Assembly: GCF_900129365.1 (NCBI RefSeq)
Contig: NZ_FQVM01000004.1
Location: 89,286 to 153,285, forward strand
DNA from: Clostridium fallax
GTDB lineage: Bacteria > Bacillota > Clostridia > Clostridiales > Clostridiaceae
Length of the DNA: 64,000 bases
Direction: 5' to 3'
Below are positions 61,465 to 64,000 of the stretch, piece by piece; position 1 is the stretch's first letter, and every line of letters begins with the position of its first letter. Made by a program: the position numbers and the translations under genes. Under the pieces are notes generated by a model. It ran no database searches and was not told where the DNA came from. It saw nothing but the letters and a program-made list of their open reading frames with translations.

Positions 61465-63261
61465 ATGGGTGAAGCGCTAAATGGAACTAAGCGTACCATA
61501 ATGTGTGGTGAACTTAGAGAAGAACACATTGGACAAAAAGTAACTGTTATGGGATGGGTTCAAAGAAGAAGAAATCTTGGAGGATTAGAGTTTGTTGATT
61601 TAAGAGATAGAACTGGTATACTTCAAGTAGTCTTTGGAGATGCAATTAATAAAGATGCTTTTGAAAAATCTAATAAAATTAGACCAGAATACTGTATAGC
61701 TGTAACAGGAGAGATTGTTAAGAGAGAATCAGTAAATCCTAATATGCCAACAGGTATGGTTGAACTTAAAGGGGAAGAATTAAAAATATTCTCAGCATCA
61801 GAAACTCCACCAATATATATAAAAGAAGATTTAGATGCTGCTGAAAATATAAGATTAAAGTATAGATACTTAGATCTTAGAAGACCAGATATGCAAAATA
61901 TTTTTATGATAAGACATAGAACAACTAAGTCTATAAGAGATTATTTAGATAAGCATGGCTTTTTAGAAATAGAAACACCAATGCTTACAAAATCAACTCC
62001 AGAGGGAGCAAGAGACTATTTAGTTCCTTCAAGAAACTATCCAGGAATGTTTTATGCATTACCTCAATCACCACAATTGTTTAAACAATTATTAATGGTA
62101 TCAGGTTTTGATAGATACTTCCAAATAGTTAAGTGTTTTAGAGATGAAGACCTAAGAGCTAATAGACAACCAGAATTTACTCAAGTAGATTTAGAGATGT
62201 CATTTGTTGAGCAAGATGATGTTATGGAATTAAATGAAGGTTTAATAAAACATGTATTTAAAGAAGTTTTAAATCATGATGTTAAGCTTCCAATTAAAAG
62301 AATGACTTTTAAAGAAGCTATGGAAAAGTATGGTTCAGATAAACCAGATTTAAGATTTGGAATGGAAATAACAGATTTATCTCAGGAAGTAAAGAATTGT
62401 GAATTTAAAGTATTTAATGATGCTTTAGCTAATGGTGGTTCTGTTAGAGCTTTAGCTTTAAAAGGTGGAGCTACAATGGGAAGAAAGGATATAGACAGAT
62501 TAGGTGAATTTGTTAAAACTTTCAAAGCTAAAGGATTAGCTTGGATTCAATTAAAGGAAGAAGGAGTTAAATCTCCAATAGCTAAGTTCTTAAAAGAAGA
62601 AGAATTAGAAGCTATTATAAATAAAATGGGAGCTGAAACTGGTGATTTAATTCTTATAGTTGCAGATAGAAATTCTGTAGTATTCCAAAGTCTTGGACAA
62701 TTAAGATTAGAATTAGCTAAGAAGTTTGATCTTGTAAAAGATAAGAATGAATTTAATTTTACATGGATTACAGAATTCCCACTTCTTGAGTATGATGAAG
62801 AAGCTGGAAGATACTTTGCAGCTCATCATCCATTTACATGTCCAATGGATGAAGATTTAGAATTCTTAGATTCAGACCCAGGAAGAGTAAGAGCTAAAGC
62901 TTATGACTTAGTTCTTAATGGGGAAGAACTTGGTGGAGGATCAATAAGAATACATGATACTAAACTTCAAGAAAAGATGTTTGAAGTATTAGGATTTAGT
63001 GATGAATCAGCTTGGGAAAGATTTGGATTCTTATTAGAAGCATTTAAATTTGGACCACCACCACATGGCGGTTTAGCATTTGGATTAGATAGAATGATAA
63101 TGTTCTTAGCAGGAACAGAAAATATAAAAGACGTTATAGCATTCCCTAAAAATCAAAATGCATTCTGTTATCTTACAGAGGCTCCAAATATAGTTGATGC
63201 AGAACAACTAGAAGAACTAGGAATCTCAGTTATAAAAAAGGAAAATAAAGAAGAAGATTAG
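61465..63261 (+). CDS. aspS: Aspartyl-tRNA synthetase, bacterial type
   Basis: 598-residue class II synthetase. N-terminal OB anticodon-binding domain GWVQRRRNLGGLEFVDLRDR, motif 2 CFRDEDLRANRQPEFTQVD, the bacterial GAD insertion (about 285-415), and motif 3 GLAFGLDRMIMFLAG. ATG start behind AGGAGGAATG. Last gene of the conserved run before the terminator at 63322. Confidence 0.97.
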   Translation: MGEALNGTKRTIMCGELREEHIGQKVTVMGWVQRRRNLGGLEFVDLRDRTGILQVVFGDAINKDAFEKSNKIRPEYCIAVTGEIVKRESVNPNMPTGMVELKGEELKIFSASETPPIYIKEDLDAAENIRLKYRYLDLRRPDMQNIFMIRHRTTKSIRDYLDKHGFLEIETPMLTKSTPEGARDYLVPSRNYPGMFYALPQSPQLFKQLLMVSGFDRYFQIVKCFRDEDLRANRQPEFTQVDLEMSFVEQDDVMELNEGLIKHVFKEVLNHDVKLPIKRMTFKEAMEKYGSDKPDLRFGMEITDLSQEVKNCEFKVFNDALANGGSVRALALKGGATMGRKDIDRLGEFVKTFKAKGLAWIQLKEEGVKSPIAKFLKEEELEAIINKMGAETGDLILIVADRNSVVFQSLGQLRLELAKKFDLVKDKNEFNFTWITEFPLLEYDEEAGRYFAAHHPFTCPMDEDLEFLDSDPGRVRAKAYDLVLNGEELGGGSIRIHDTKLQEKMFEVLGFSDESAWERFGFLLEAFKFGPPPHGGLAFGLDRMIMFLAGTENIKDVIAFPKNQNAFCYLTEAPNIVDAEQLEELGISVIKKENKEED

Positions 63262-63321
63262 AGGGTTAATATATTAAGATATTATTTAAGGTAAAATTTT
63301 AATATATAAAGCTAAAAATAT

Positions 63322-63372
63322 AAAGGATTATATGTCTATATTTAATATATAGTAATATAGTCCTTTCTTTGT
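63322..63372 (+). terminator. Terminator after aspS
   Basis: AAAGGATTATAT pairs with ATATAGTCCTTT with one mismatch, followed by a T-rich tract. Confidence 0.65.
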
Positions 63373-63520
63373 ATAAACAAAAATATAATAAAAAGCAATT
63401 TACATATTATTGATTATTTAGACATAATTTAAAAATCAGTATATAATTAATCTAAAATATTAATAATTTAAATTAAAATTTTTTATTTTGTTTACAAATG
63501 ATATTTAAGGGAGAAAATAT

Positions 63521-63829
63521 ATGAAAGAAATAAAATTAATAAATGAATTAACAAAACTAGATAAAAAAACTTTAGTTGAAAGAGCATTAAAACTTTCAGA
63601 GGAAGTAGGAGAAGTCTCAGAAAGTGTTTTAAGTTACAATAAATCCTGTGGATGTAGCTATAAAGGAAAAACTAAAGAAGATGTAATAGAAGAATGTGTT
63701 GATACTATAATAGTAGCATTATCAATTATTAGTCAATGTAGTGAAAATGATATAGATGAAGAATATATAAATACTATCTTTCATAAAAAATTAAGCAAAT
63801 GGGAAAATACATCATTAAAAAGTAAATAA
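63521..63829 (+). CDS. MazG-like nucleotide pyrophosphohydrolase domain protein
   Basis: 102-residue all-alpha protein of the MazG-like NTP-PPase group. The metal-binding acidic helices show as LSEEVGEVSESVLSY near 30-44 and IEECVDTIIVALSII near 59-73, the E-E-x2-E and E-x2-x-D patterns of the fold. Only one short domain is present. ATG start behind AAGGGAG. Role is nucleotide housecleaning; substrate unknown. Separated from aspS by a terminator. Confidence 0.75.
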   Translation: MKEIKLINELTKLDKKTLVERALKLSEEVGEVSESVLSYNKSCGCSYKGKTKEDVIEECVDTIIVALSIISQCSENDIDEEYINTIFHKKLSKWENTSLKSK

Positions 63830-63906
63830 ACTATTACCATAAAAATATACTTAAATTTTTAAATTTACTACAATGAATACTTAATAATATAGCTTAGAGG
63901 ATTTTT

Positions 63907-64000
63907 ATGAGTAATGTTAATATGTTAGAAACAATTTTATTATTATTTATGGGAGCTAGTTTTTTTATGGGTTCAATTTTATCTTTTATAAAGGGAATTC
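63907..64000 (+). CDS. Start of a membrane protein, cut by the right window edge
   Basis: ATG behind AGAGGATTTTT opens a frame of 31 codons that runs off the window: MSNVNMLETILLLFMGAS then FFMGSILSFIKGI. It is a hydrophobic N-terminal segment, likely a membrane protein. The family cannot be told from so little sequence. Confidence 0.5.
   Translation, partial: MSNVNMLETILLLFMGASFFMGSILSFIKGI

Noticed and set aside
1..64000. CRISPR arrays, tRNA/rRNA genes, insertion sequences or prophage
   Set aside because: No regularly spaced repeats, no tRNA-like CCA-ended cloverleaf arms, no transposase or integrase frames and no abrupt shift in composition were seen.

Overview
The window is a low-GC, AT-rich chromosomal segment of an anaerobic, spore-forming Firmicute. 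The protein sequences and gene order fit Clostridium, and Clostridium perfringens or a very close relative is my best guess. The evidence is the AT-biased codon use, frequent TTG/GTG starts behind strong GGAGG sites, spore genes (yunB, a bofC-like gene, a SASP-like peptide) and the order bofC-ruvA-ruvB-queA-tgt-yajC-TIGR04086-SCIFF-maturase-secD-secF-recJ locus-apt-rel-dtd-MBL-hemZ-hisS-aspS, which is characteristic of clostridia. I see no tRNA, rRNA, CRISPR array, insertion sequence or prophage.

Layout. 1-8.6 kb: a left-truncated dicarboxylate/amino-acid symporter, a SEC-C/YkgJ cysteine-cluster protein, trmB, an ABC exporter, a HEPN-like unknown, dapF, a GNAT/SCP2-type acetyltransferase and cobU. 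8.8-11.6 kb: a BceAB-type peptide-antibiotic ABC transporter read leftward, with a palindrome upstream and no two-component genes beside it. 12-16 kb: two ABC-F ATPase genes, the first with a degenerate second nucleotide site, the second behind a clear promoter and short hairpin leader. 16-21.7 kb: an attenuated MATE efflux gene, small unknowns, a GH73 glucosaminidase, a membrane-anchored papain-like protein and acylphosphatase. 21.8-26.1 kb: a leftward polyamine-uptake operon (regulator, potA, potB, potC, potD) with three copies of an 11-bp motif near its promoter. 26.5-34 kb: a GNAT/DJ-1 fusion, an alanine-type carrier, penicillin-binding protein 1A, yunB and hpt. 34.4-44.8 kb: small zinc-ribbon proteins, an HflX GTPase with a JAMM-like N-terminal part, a nucleotidyltransferase, a MocR regulator, a YigZ protein, yebC, a GNAT, a leftward set of small genes sharing an Sm-like module, and bacteriohemerythrin.

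45-63.3 kb is the conserved housekeeping stretch: Holliday-junction resolution (ruvAB), queuosine tRNA modification (queA, tgt), Sec export accessories (yajC, secD, secF), the SCIFF ranthipeptide with its radical-SAM maturase, purine salvage and stringent response (apt, rel), D-aminoacyl-tRNA proofreading (dtd), an HemZ-like radical-SAM enzyme and two tRNA synthetases. The gene at the recJ position is a short remnant that has lost most of its metal ligands. The right end holds a MazG-like protein and the start of a membrane protein cut by the window edge.

The observations I rate highest are the JAMM-like extension on HflX, the degenerate recJ locus, the Sm-like module shared by two genes at 42.0-43.0 kb, the SCIFF system with a perfect hairpin between precursor and maturase, the GNAT/DJ-1 fusion without a nucleophile, and a perfect 24-bp in-frame tandem duplication in yebC. 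All calls come from reading the sequence; no database search was run.
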